From: Hydractinia symbiolongicarpus
Taxonomy: Eukaryota > Cnidaria > Hydrozoa > Anthoathecata > Hydractiniidae
NCBI RefSeq assembly: GCF_029227915.1
Contig: NC_079881.1
Span: forward strand, 10,949,501 to 11,013,500
DNA length: 64,000 bases
Reading direction: 5' to 3'
Below, piece after piece: positions 1-11,700 of the stretch (its first letter is position 1; every line of letters starts with the position of its first letter). The translations under genes and the position numbers were made by a program. Below the pieces are notes generated by a model. That model was not told the origin of the DNA and ran no database searches. It was given only the letters and a program-made list of their open reading frames with translations.

Positions 1-792
1 AATTCATAACAAATCAAATTCAGCCTTTATTTGCTCAAATTTTTTGTTTTGTCTGAAATTATTCGATATACCAGATGATTGGGCCATTATTAGTCCCTCA
101 AATATCACTTGTGTTCAACCTTCCCTTTTTGATATTGAGGTCGTCAAGTGACGGCTTTGACATCAGGCTACAAACCCTGGAGACGAGGTTGCGTGCTGCT
201 ATAGTAATGAAATTTTCACTAATATAATATCTAAGCAGCCTGGCATGTTTTAAAAGACTTTCCATAGTAATAACCAAGATGCTGACATCAGGAATTTTAA
301 TTTCACGTCTGGTTCTCTAATCATTGGAAATTCTTTGCAGTTTTTTGTTTGTTTTTGAAGTCATGTACGCACTTGATTATACAATCTTGAAACCAGGAAA
401 TCTTGTATTTTTTCTGATATCTGGAACGGATGTCAGAAAGATACACGATGCTCTGGGTACGAGGTTGCATTTTATATTTATGACGCTTGATGTGTGCTAG
501 GCAACTATCACACCCGTCTTTTGCATCAAAATACCTTATTTATACATTACTGCCCTCCAATTCGCTGGCTTTAAACACTTGTCTTTTGTTATTAGTTATA
601 AAAACGCGTAATATTTCTCCATTAAAGGCGTTTATTAAATATTTTGGTTTTAGGAGGTGGCCTTTTATTTAAAGGGAGCGTTTCAAAAAGGGGGCATTTA
701 AAAAGGGGGCGTTTACTAGAAAGGTATACAATAAAAACAACTCAACCCACTTATTCGTTTGAAATTACAAATTAGAAACATTCTCCAAACCA

Positions 793-875
793 AATAGTTG
801 CAAAAATTTATACAGGATACAGCCACCTATCAATGTGGATCCCGTGTTCTGAGTGTATACATTAAGTACACACCA
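793..875 (-). mobile_element. 3' fragment of the SINE family seen at 12402
   Basis: On the minus strand GTACTTAATGTATACACTC, CACATTGATA and GTGGCTGTATCCTGTATAAA match the end of 12402-12650 in order. Confidence 0.5.
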
Positions 876-999
876 CACTTGTGTTTACGCAGCGAACTCT
901 ATAATCAATAGAACAAGCAATACTAGAACACGTGCTTTTATGAGAATTTTCAAATCTTGGTTAATGTTTGATGTTGATGTTTGATATTTTTTGAGAACT

Positions 1000-1800
1000 T
1001 CATCCAATGTCTTTTTACGTGTTTCTCCAAAAAATTGCCAAATTAAAAATATTTTGACAAGAAATTAAAAAGATAAGAATATGTCAAAATAATCTTAGCC
1101 ACATAGATGATCAATTGAATTGTTCACGATGATCAAAGGAATTCATTTACGTGTTCTCTGTGTGTAGTTTTTTTTTCTCAAAGATTATCCAATATCGCTT
1201 GAGCAGAAAGAATAGGGTAATATTGCCACCGACGAGTTTATCACGCTTCGGTTTTAGATCTTCTTTATTCAGTGGACTGGACCTCTCTGACTAAAAAAAG
1301 TGAAGCTACTCCGTTTGTTGACAGTGTTAAAAAACAACCACACGGCTTTTCTTACCTTTTATTTTTAAATAACTTCTAATTTGTTTCGTCTAAACGAAAT
1401 TAACCTTATTTATTGAGAGGGACCATGAATACTGGAAAGCTAATCAACCTGTGATTGAATTTCTGAAAATCCCGCCCTTTTGCTTAAGAATCACGTGACA
1501 ACGTGATACCGAGGTTATTTCTGCAAGGCCTGTGCTACACTAAAAATAAATCCGATGTGTGTTATGTTTGTTTTTTGTTTCCATTCTAGTTAACGTAGAT
1601 TAGCATTTATTTTGAACTGGAGAAAGCTTAAGGATTTGGAACAAGATAATGTTGAAAATACTCGGATCGAAACTTCTCTTAAAAACACAAAAAGCTTTTT
1701 CATATCAATCGTTTTATCGCCTATTTTGGGACCATTCATAGTCTTTTTCAATAAGATTGTCCGTCAATGATACAATAATTTATACAGCCTTCGAAAAAAA
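1000..1800 (+). repeat. Dispersed repeat, copy A
   Basis: Diverged copy of 17380-18255, same orientation. Shared landmarks include TTTATCACGCTTCGGT, GTTGACAGTGTTAAAAA, GGTTATTTCTGCAAGGC and TTTTATCGCCTATTT in the same order and with similar spacing. No coding frame. Lacks the flanking direct repeats of copy B. Confidence 0.75.
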
Positions 1801-1839
1801 TGAGAATATTGAAAAAGTATTAACTGATGATCCTACTGC

Positions 1840-2600
1840 TATCAATAAATGATTAATTATCAAACTTGGTAAAGGTGATGCTGTTCAGAACCAGCAAAAA
1901 ACGTTCAAATTGGATCCTAGATGTTAGATATCGTGATCACAAAATCCACGAAACAACTTCATACAAATATTTGAGATTGATTCTGGACCAGTTTTTATCG
2001 ATGACTGGGAACTTCGTCAAAATTATAAAAAAGCTGATATGATAGTTGCGTTGCTACGAAAACTGGGGAACTACACCGGCCTTGCTGTGTCGAAATAAAA
2101 TTACAAATGCATGATTCTTCTTGTACTCACGTATTTGTCTACAGCTATGTTATGTTTTACTACAACTCAAGTGAAAAGTTTAAAAAAGCCTTGAATCGAG
2201 AGTTTCTAGAATTGCTCAATCTCAATCAATAGCAAAGTCGATCACTGAGAAACGAAAACTAGTTTTGCACAGTTGTCAAACAAGTGTTGTTGAACCAATG
2301 TTGCTCATTTTACACAGGATATTTCGAGGTAATAAACCACGTCGGCAACACCTCAAATAATGGTTTGCTGGTGCGTCTACGAAAAGTGATTTAAGTTGTT
2401 GTTTTCGTTCTCAGTGATCATGAACCTTTTCACCGTCATTGGCTGGACTTTCGTGCAAAGTTGAAAACTAACAGCCGTTTCGTAGCGCCTTTAAACTTGA
2501 ATTGGGCAGAAAAGCTGTCATTTTGGAAGTAACGAAACTATATAATGGCTTACCAATTGAACTCAAAAAAAAAAAAAAAAAGATTTGAATTTATTTAAAA
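1840..2600 (+). mobile_element. Degenerate 3' end of a non-LTR retrotransposon (LINE)
   Basis: Broken frames show the tail of a LINE reverse-transcriptase protein: ETTSYKYLRLILDQFL near 1950-2010 resembles the conserved SYKYLG..LD block, and LYNGLPIELK just before a run of A (about 2563-2581) resembles the usual W..LP..L end. Several stops and shifts; no 5' part is present. Confidence 0.65.
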
Positions 2601-2651
2601 AAGATTTTAGACTTCATTTTAATGTTTAATATCTAATATTTCCTAATGGCA

Positions 2652-2790
2652 TCTATATTATAATGCCCGTATACGTCTGTCTGTCTGTCTGTCACATAAA
2701 ATGGTAGCTTAGCTGCGCAATAGCGAGAAGCAGGCAATGTGGTATAAAAAAAACGGGCGAACCCGTGGATTTTCCACGGGCTAAGACTAG
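2652..2790 (+). mobile_element. Short non-autonomous Helitron-like element
   Basis: Begins TCTATATTATAATGCCCG after a host A and ends with the hairpin CCCGTGGA/TCCACGGG followed by CTAAGACTAG before a host T. A 5' TC, a 3' hairpin and CTAG end inserted between A and T are Helitron hallmarks. Contains (GTCT)n. No coding capacity. Confidence 0.65.
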
Positions 2791-3118
2791 TTTTTATAAT
2801 TGCTCTTCTTTTCCCATCTCCTTTGCTCTCAGATAATAATTCTTTTTCAATGTTTGTCATTGTGGTAGCCTTTGGGTCTCTCAATGATTTTTCAGTCTCT
2901 AAACGTTCGTATGGCGGAATGTTTTAGTATCTAATGTTGTTAAGCTGTATCATACATTAATTGATTTTATTTTATTCAAACACTTATTTCATCGATAACA
3001 GTATTTATATTAATAATGTATAAATATTCTAAATAAATAAATATAATAAATCAATAAATAATAAATTATTCTTTACAATTTGAAACCAACTTTAAACAAG
3101 AAGCCCTGGGGGCTCTAA

Positions 3119-3597
3119 GAATTTCCGCGCGCTACTAAAATATTTGATGAAAACCTAATTCGTTGTGTTATTGTGCCAAACATTCGAAGGGGTTTGGTGC
3201 ATGAACCTCTGAAGATAAAGCACACTAGTGACATTATATCTTACAACAAACGCAAACAAAACCAAACGTGTCATTAAACTCACATTTTAAAAGAAATTGC
3301 TAACAAAAAATACAGCCTATCATTCATGGTTGAAAGTCTTGCGATTGAAACGTTTATGGTCTTAAACGGCATTAGTTGACAAAAAATCAAAATTTTGATG
3401 TGACCATCATTTTCAGCATACTTTTTTTATTAACTGTGTCAATTTTAGTCGAAAATAAAGCAGTTTTAATTTTTGGATAAATTTTGGCCTAAAATGGCAT
3501 TTAAGTGACAAAAATCAAAATTTTGATGTCACCATTATGTTCAGCATACTTGTTTTCTTAACTTTGCCAAATTTTGTTGTTCCGGGCGCGGAAATTC
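3119..3597. mobile_element. TIR element with GAATTTCCGCGC ends and an internal duplication
   Basis: Left end GAATTTCCGCGCGC; right end is its complement with one mismatch (GGGCGCGGAAATTC). Two internal copies near 3368-3455 and 3495-3575 share TCAAAATTTTGATGT and TTCAGCATACTT. No coding frame, so a MITE-like element. Confidence 0.6.
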
Positions 3598-3666
3598 AAT
3601 AAATAAAATTAAGAAAAAAGCATACACTAGTTAGTTAAAATATTTTTTGGAAAAACTGTTTCACTG

Positions 3667-3732
3667 AACCTCGTCCCCAGAGTCTTGTGGCCCCTGAGCA
3701 GTTAACAAGGCAATATGCCCTGGGAACGAGGT
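3667..3732. mobile_element. Fold-back MITE-like element (CCTCGTCCCCAG family)
   Basis: AACCTCGTCCCCAGAG at one end and CCCTGGGAACGAGGT at the other form an inverted repeat. Shares the interior CTTGTGGCCCCTGAGC with 22416-22505. Confidence 0.6.
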
Positions 3733-3793
3733 GATTGTGTTTCTCAGTAACAGTAGGATGAGTGCGTTTTAATACTCAACGCTCTTATAAATC

Positions 3794-3874
3794 ATCCTCA
3801 TCCCCAGGGTTTGTTGTCAAAGCCGGTAGCGCCGGCCTTGATGTCAAAAAGGCAAAAGCCCCTGGGGATGAGGT
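3794..3874. mobile_element. Fold-back MITE-like element (CCTCGTCCCCAG family)
   Basis: ATCCTCATCCCCAGGG at the left and GCCCCTGGGGATGAGGTTG at the right pair with each other. Interior includes the palindrome GCCGGTAGCGCCGGC. Confidence 0.6.
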
Positions 3875-3999
3875 TGCTTATAAACTAGTTTTTTTTCTAT
3901 ATAATAGCCTTTGTACGTTGAGATTACTACACGGGAGTAACCAACTTCGAAGTAACTGTACTAAAATTTGCAAGAAATAACGAATGTTGGTTATAATAA

Positions 4000-5950
4000 A
4001 CATTTTTTTCGTTTCACTAAGATAAACCTGTACTAATTTGCTCTTCGCTAGTTCCCAGACCTGCGCGGTATGAAACTCCGAATGGGATTTTCTTTCATGA
4101 TTGAGAATTACAGTTTGCTCTGGGTTTTAGGTAAGAATTTGACTTAAGATCAAATAATTGCGGCTGAATACTAATTTTTTTAGCAACGATTTTAGGCATT
4201 TTTAAAAATTGTGACTGTCTGCTAAGAATCTGTTAAACAATCCCACCATCAAATTTAAGGCAAATTTCAAGACGGCTGCAAAATGGCACAACATTTGAAC
4301 CAACGTAGGTTGCCAACATTTGTCAGTTAACACCATTTATGTCTGTGAAAATTAATGAGAACGAAGTGTCGCTTATGCTTGCAACTTTGAACCCTGACAA
4401 AAAGCGCATGACATACGGCACAACTAAATGAGGAACTTGACTCTCTAACAAAGGCTTATGAATTCATAAATTGATTGTCACACACATGATGATGAGTAAG
4501 CATATATGTCATGTTATTTCAGTTTGTGTCATGTTACTTTGTTACTTTTCAACAGGTCATCGTTTTTTTATTGATGCAATTTTATAACCTCGTTTCCAAG
4601 GTCTTTTCTATATATTTATGTAGATACCTATACCAATCTCGACATCAGAGCATCCTGTAAATTCTTTGACATCGAGAAAAAATTGATAAATTGATAATGC
4701 TTTACCTGCGAGGATTCTTAGTTATAAACAGGGGTCAGGCAGGATCCATCAACTTCCAGAAGATCGTCCTTAAATTTCAGAAAAGCCCAAGTTGAACCCA
4801 AATATATCATGTTAGAAAACGTGCGAATTCTTTTAAAATATATTTTCAACTGTGAGCACATGCAGAAAAATATTTTATTTTCACTAAACCATATTTTTGG
4901 TTTAGTTACCAATATTTTGTACCGACCAACAAAATTTTTGTCAATTTTTTTTTTTGCCGACTTTTATAACCGATAAGGTATACATTACTCCGTGCCGCAC
5001 TGCACACTTCCGAATTCGTTTCCAAGTTTATTTAGTTGGCGACAACCAATTAGTTCTAATGAAAACAATATCTACCTCAGTACGTGTGGTATCACTTTGC
5101 TATATTGCGTAACATAAAGTTTGCAAACAATACGTCGTATGATTTTTCATGTAGCTTTCGCACATGTGAAAATCTTTATCTACATCATTGCAAATTATTA
5201 ACAATGAATTTATTAGAAGAGCAGAAGCAGGCTGTGCCAAAACGTTGAAGGTATAAATTTGATCGTTAGAAGCAAGTGAGCACACATTGATGAACATTTC
5301 AAGAAACAGTACAACGGATGACATTTTATGAGTTTACAGTAAATAATAAAAACCGGTACCATATAATAATCGCAGTATACGATACAGGTATTTGATTTAT
5401 TCTTTTTGCATATGCTAGTAAAAAATTTAAATCTATTCAAACGAGTATGCTTTATTTCCACCTGTTTTAAGAAACAGTTATGGCTTGTATTCTGTAGCTT
5501 CAATCGAATGATGTTTTAAAATCAATTTTTAATTTATCACATATTATACCTTTGAAAGATCACACATTTTTTTCATTTTACATGAAGCATTTGAGCAGAT
5601 CTCAAGGTAAGTCCACTGCTTTGTATATATTAACAATTGCGAAAAGCAACTTCTGCAACTTTTAGCTTTTTCTTTAAAACCACAAATAATAAAACCAACA
5701 GATTTTGCTAAACCAACAGAAACTATGTAGTTGTGGCGTAGCTTAGCATATACATGGGCTAACTTACTTGCATTAAAAATACTTAAGTTGTTGCAGGACT
5801 GTGTGACCAATGTAGACAACATGATGTGAAGTAGAAATATCTTTATCGATCGTCACAGTGCAAAACTTGGAATAAGTTTTAAAAATAAAGTCATTTTACT
5901 GGCTGGCTCCAAGCTACTGTAACTCCGTTCCTTTATCGCCAGAAATACGT
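4000..5950. other. Gene-less AT-rich stretch
   Basis: No frame here has recognisable protein character or splice-linked neighbours. A weak CCTCGTTTCCAAGG end near 4588 suggests one more eroded fold-back element. Confidence 0.5.
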
Positions 5951-5956
5951 ATAGCA

Positions 5957-6080
5957 TCTATACTTTAATACTCGTATACGTCTGTCTGTCACGCAAAATG
6001 GTATCGCAGATAGCGAGACGCACGCAATGCGGTATAAAAAGGAGGGGCAAACGCATGGTTATTCCACTGGCCACGGATTA
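5957..6080 (+). mobile_element. Decayed relative of the Helitron-like element at 2652
   Basis: Shares ACTCGTATACGTCTGTCTGTC, the TGGTAT..AGCGAGA block and GCAATG.GGTATAAAAA with 2652-2790. The 3' hairpin is degraded. Confidence 0.5.
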
Positions 6081-6084
6081 GTTG

Positions 6085-6216
6085 CTCTGAAATAAACAGC
6101 GGTTCACAACGAGCTGACAAGACTACGTTTAAAATGCGTAAAGTCCAAGTTGTGGACTCGAACCTGAAACCTTATGATCACAAACCAAATGCGCTACCAC
6201 TACACCATCTCCGCTT
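6085..6216 (-). mobile_element. tRNA-derived SINE, head and short body
   Basis: On the minus strand GGAGATGGTGTAGTGGTAGC and GGTTTCAGGTTCGAGTCC match the SINE at 19955. The bodies share only a short TTGTCAGC. Confidence 0.6.
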
Positions 6217-7372
6217 AACTGTGAACTAACTATTATCTATGACATTTTTAATATTTTATTCAGAGAAACAAAGAAATCTTTTTCGCCACGTTTTTTCCAT
6301 GTTTCTACAAAGCGGAATAAGAACAAGACCCTTCGGATTTTGCCTACATCCGAGTTTAATTTTTTCCATAAAACAAGATCGATGCAAAATGGAAATGAAC
6401 CAAACCGTGCAAAATTAATGGTGTGAGTTTTCATTAATGAGATCTGGAAGTTCAATAAGAACAGAATGAGACTGAATTAAGTTGTTCTTTTTTTCTATTA
6501 AGAACATAATAACAAAAAATAATTGTGAAAGGATTCTAAAATTAAGAACAGTCAATTATCTTGTAGACACTTTTAAAAGGCGTACATTACGACACTTGTC
6601 AGCAAAAAATAAACATATTTTAATATGAACTGCTTCTATTTGTTGTTTTTTGTCATAAAAACAATACAGGCTGTATTGCATGAAAGGAAATTGTACGACA
6701 GCTTTAATCTATTTCAAAAATTGCATTTCTTAATCTATATTAGACGTTGTAAGATACAAAGCATTTCAAAACCTTTATGTGCTATTTACGGATATCTTCA
6801 GTCTGAGTATTTTACGTGAAGCTTTTTAGTTTATGTAAGCAAAAGAGGAACATAATTGAAAGAAAGCTAAATTTAAATACAATGTAATTATCAAAAAATA
6901 AATTGCAATTACAAAGAATAAAAATATATATTTGGTTATAATTACACATTTTATTAAAACCAGGGAGTCCGGCTTCAACATGTTCTTACCTTTCCACATG
7001 TTTAATCTGGAATTTTATTTTATTTTTTTTCTTATATTGTGAGCGTTTTTAATTCATTTCACAATTACAACTTTTGTAATTTTTGCCCGGGCACTCTACC
7101 ATGTTTCAGTAAAAATTTAGCCTTGCAGTTCTTATTTTCAGTTATTTTTGGTTTTAGAAGATTTTTCTAATGAAAAATGTATTAATAGTTACACTCAGGT
7201 CACATGAGTGACATGAACAGAGGAAAATAAATAACAGTGAGGGAAACTAAATATACAAACAACTAAACAATAACAAAGACTTTTAAGCAATCTTGACCTG
7301 CTTCTTTTAATTACAACACGCATTTATCCAAACTTTCCTCTAATTTTAACCCGAATGGCTATTATTGTTTCA

Positions 7373-7659
7373 CTAGTTGTTGCCCGTGAAAAAATACACG
7401 GGTTCGCCCGTCCTTTAAATTTACCCGTCGCAACAAAGTAGATAAAAATATATCGCATTTGATATTCGTGTTTCCGTATCATGATTTTTTTAACCCAGCG
7501 GGGGGTCCGCGCAGAGACAGCACGTCTATTACATTTACCCGTCGCAACAAAGTGGATAAAAATATATTGTCTTTGATATTCCTGTTTCCGTAACATCATT
7601 TTCTAGTTTGGCGTGGGGTCCGCGCAGAGACAGACAAAATACGCCTATTATTATGGAGA
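7373..7659 (-). mobile_element. Helitron-like element with an internal duplication
   Basis: On the minus strand it starts TCTCCATAATAATAGGCG and ends in hairpin CCCGTG/CACGGG, then CAACAACTAG before T. Two internal copies (about 7424-7510 and 7535-7620) share TTTACCCGTCGCAACAAAGT and TTTGATATTC. No coding capacity. Confidence 0.6.
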
Positions 7660-7699
7660 TTATCCTCTTTTATTTATCTGACTCCATCTTTTTCGTATT

Positions 7700-8700
7700 C
7701 TTTTGTTTATCTGTCTCAATTTTTTTGTATGCTGTAGTTTATTTGTCTCAATTTTTTTATGACTTATGACTAATCACAAACAAGAATAATTAAATTTTTG
7801 TACATATTGATTTTTTGGTAATAACACTGCTTTTAAATTTTAAACCGTTTTCAGTCCAGGGGTGAGGGGGATCTTTCCCGACCCCTTTAAACTAAAAAAG
7901 ACTATACTCGTACCTAGTATGTCCCCCCCCCCCCTTATGTTCCTTTTAAATATAAAAAAATAAAACACAGGCCCCAGAAACGCGATTATGTAGATGACAT
8001 TAAAATATATCTAAAATAAAATATTTATCTATCCTAAAAGGATAGTGCTGGCGAGAAGCTTTCACGCAACATGTCAACCTCGTCTCCAGGTCATTTTGCA
8101 TCTTTTCTGACATCTGTACGGCGATATCTCGCCGTCCTGATAAAAAAAGAGACAAGTTTCTCTTTTTGTTTTTCTTACCTCCAAAATGTCACTGGAAACA
8201 GGTAAAAATAAAACTTTAAGATCAACAAAAATCCTTATGATACGTATTTTCTATGAGAACGTGGCTTGCAGGAATTATTAATGCTGAAGTGTTTTTTTAA
8301 AACTTCAAACGTTAAGATTGTTTTCAGACGTCGAAATGATATGTGTTTTCAATAGCAGAAAAGTGCTAATTAATGAGCACACCCTTTTTTTATTTTCACT
8401 AATAGACATGTATATTTTTTATTGCATTGATTATGGTCAAAGAACACAAACAAAAACATTTGACGTTAAAAAAGTGTGAAAAATATGAACATCCAGCTGA
8501 AATTTAGACGTGTCCTTTATAACTTGTATCTCAAAAAACTCCTTCCTTGCAAAAAAGTATAAGAACTGACAACTCCGAACAGTTAAAAAGAAGTTATTGT
8601 ATGCATTACACGATCATAATTAACCAATCATAGTGTCTTTTTACCTTTTTTTTCTTAGAGCAGTTAAAAGGCTAAACATTTATGTGAAGGCTGACCAACA
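7700..8700. other. Upstream region of the ovoB-ovoA gene
   Basis: AT-rich, with a C run at 7922-7934 and a CCTCGTCTCCAGG fold-back end near 8086. No clear core promoter is recognised. Confidence 0.4.
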
Positions 8701-8706
8701 GCAGAG

Positions 8707-11700
8707 ATGCCAGAGCCCGCCTTTCATACAAGAAATGTTGAACCGATTGGTTCGTTTAGAGATTCTACTGATGTAAAGAAGTTTCTTCCAGGAAATCTAT
8801 ATGAAGCTCTTTACAGTGATATTTCAGACAATTTGGATATTCACGATTTGATTAAAGTGGTTTCTAACAGTGCTTACCTTAACAATGCAGCATTTGGGCG
8901 TGCCTATAGCGATGTTTATAAGCTGAGTATGCTCCTTCGAGAGTTTTCCGAAACCAGTTCTGATGTCTTTTACGATCAAGTTTGTTTGCCCTTAGTTAAG
9001 CACAGTTATGAAGTAGCAGAGGCGTTCTTTCGCACTGAAAACGTTCTTCTGGTCCAGAATTGTACATTTGGAATGAAATCCGTTGCTGATTTGCTTATCA
9101 AGGAAAAACAACATGAAAGAATTGCCTGTTTAGATCCTTTGTATGGTGCCACGAAAAAGCTGTTGTCTTTTTATGAAGAAAATGATGACATAACTAATCT
9201 CATTCCAGTTAGTCCCGGAGAGAATCCATTGTTCGAAGAAGACCCGAACATTATCCTCAGTACTTTAGAGGAAGCTTATTCAGAATGCGACTTTACGGTT
9301 CTGTTTTGTGATGAAGTGTCAAGTCAAAGTGGTAGAGTTTTACCACTAAAGGCGATCGCTAAATTTTGTAAGACAAACAACATCGTACTTGTTGTTGATG
9401 GCACTCAGAGTTGCGAGTTATTTTTTGGTGACAATGTTGATGTGTTGAAAGAAGTTGATTATTTTGTCATGAGCACTCACAAATGGATAGGTTAGTAGGA
9501 GAATCTATGCAAGTTTGTTTTGTTAGTCAGTTGTTGAAAAACATGTAAAATATTAGTAGTTATATTGACAAATAATTTGAGAGAAGGGTAGAAAACGCGT
9601 TTTAAGGGGAGGTGGGTAGAATAATTGGAAAACGGGTGCAGAAAAAAATCCTTATGGTTGTTGTATTTAGTTAAAGAAATGACGTTACTACGCAACATTG
9701 TTCTTGATTCTTTTCTTTAGGCTACTTGTATCCAGATACACGTTTAATTTAACAAAAATTTGGCAAGGAAATGAGTAAATACTTTGTTCAATCTAAGTAA
9801 ATTAATAATTATTCGGTACTAAGGGGTGAAGATGTAACTTGCATGAGGTGCCATGTGGCTTACAATTGTCTAATACCAACATTTTACACTTTCTTTAAGG
9901 TAACGTTAAAACATGTGGAGTTGTTTTATACAAAACAGAAGCACCATCCCCACCCGTTATTTCATTTGGTTGGGAACCAAGGAATGCTAAATTGGGTACA
10001 ACAGAGAAGGTACGATCCGCTTTTCTCTGGCAAGGCATGATGGATTCATACTTGTCATACATTACCCTAAGTAAAGCACTGAAAATCTTCAAGAAGTATG
10101 GTGAAAAACAGTTTCGTTACGCCTCGAATCTCCTGCAGAAGAATATATCTGGTTTCTTCTCCCCTTTGTTGCCTAATACAAGAGACAGAGTGATAAATGT
10201 TGTAACATTGGAAAATGCTCAACTTGAACCGATTCAAGGCATCAATAAGATTCAAAACACACTTCAAGATTACGGGGTCTTTGTAAGCGTTAAAGAAATA
10301 TCACAAGATTGCAGTACGAAAAAATCGTTTGGTCAAAAAGGTCGATCCTGTACTAGACCATCTGGTCAAACAATCTACTTGCGACTTTCTTGCTGGTCAT
10401 ACAACGATCAGGAAGATTTCAACTCATTGAAAATGATGACAAATAACAATTTGGAATTATCTAAATGTAGTCGTGAAGCAGTTCGTCATCAATTTTTATT
10501 CATGTTTGACCTGTATGAGAAACTCTTCTCCGTACTGGAGTTGGAAGCGTATTTTATTCGCGCTGAACCACTGAGACATCACTTGATCTTTTATTATGGT
10601 CACACTGCTGTGTTTTACATCAACAAACTGCTCGTGAGTGGAAATATATCGCGTTTTGATCGAATCGACAGCGAAATGGAGTCATCATTCTCAGTTGGGG
10701 TTGATGAAATGTCGTGGGATGACATATTGGAAGATAATTACGAATGGACAGGTTTTAACAGAGCCGAAAAAATATTGTATTTGGAAAAAGTGAAAAACTA
10801 CCGGGAAAAGGTGCGTGACAATTTTAATATATTTGAGTATTGTTCTGTCTATATGTATATGGTAGCTTACTTCGAATGTTATCATCATTAAATCTGTCCA
10901 CATCTGTCATTCAATCTGTTTTTTCACACACTTTTATGGTAAAAAAGCCGTTGACTGTTATGTCTTTTACATACAAAAGGTGAAAGAACTCGTGTTGGAA
11001 CTGATTGATGCAAATCCTATTACGAGTCCTGTTGAGCCAGGTTCGCTTTACTGGATACTGCTTATGGGAATGGAACATGAGAAGATTCATATGGAAACGA
11101 GTGCAGTGATCATTTCACAGGTAAGCTATTAAGACGTTTTACATTTGAATTTAAAGGATAATATCCATAAAAAATGCACTTTTAAGTTTTGTACATTCAA
11201 CCAGTTTTTAAGATTTCTATTTTTTTAGGTGCCACTAAACTTGATAAAGAACAAGCATACCTTTAATTATCAAACATATTGGAATAGTAAGAAATCTAAT
11301 GCAGAGGCTCTTGGAATGCCAGATACTAATAAATTGGTGCCTATTCCAAGCGGGACTGTTTTATTGGGCAAGACAAACTTGGAGCAAGATTTGTATGGGT
11401 GGGACAATGAGTATGGTCACGAGGAAAAGCATCTGGAGTCATTTCAGGCCAGTCAAATGTTAGTTTCAAATGCAGAGTATTTGCAGTTTGTGGAAGCAGG
11501 TGGTTACACGGAAAAGAAATGGTGGTCTCAAGAAGGCTGGAAATTTGTGAATGACATGAAAGTTTCAGAGCCCCGATTCTGGAGAAACAAGAAACGTTAC
11601 AGAGCAATGCTAGAGGAAATACCAATGCCATGGAATTTACCTGTTGAAGTGAACAACTTGGAAGCCCAGGCGTTCTGTAAATGGAAAGGTGCACAGCTCG

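Noticed and set aside
9721-9760. Possible second exon of the ovoB-ovoA gene after TTCTTTAG (continues STHKWIG as YLYPDT)
   Set aside because: It meets a stop after about ten codons, while the acceptor at 9899 continues the PLP-domain frame into GNVKTCGVVLYK.
11341-11694. Open frame of 117 codons on the minus strand
   Set aside because: Antisense shadow of ovoB-ovoA exon 4; no signature of its own.
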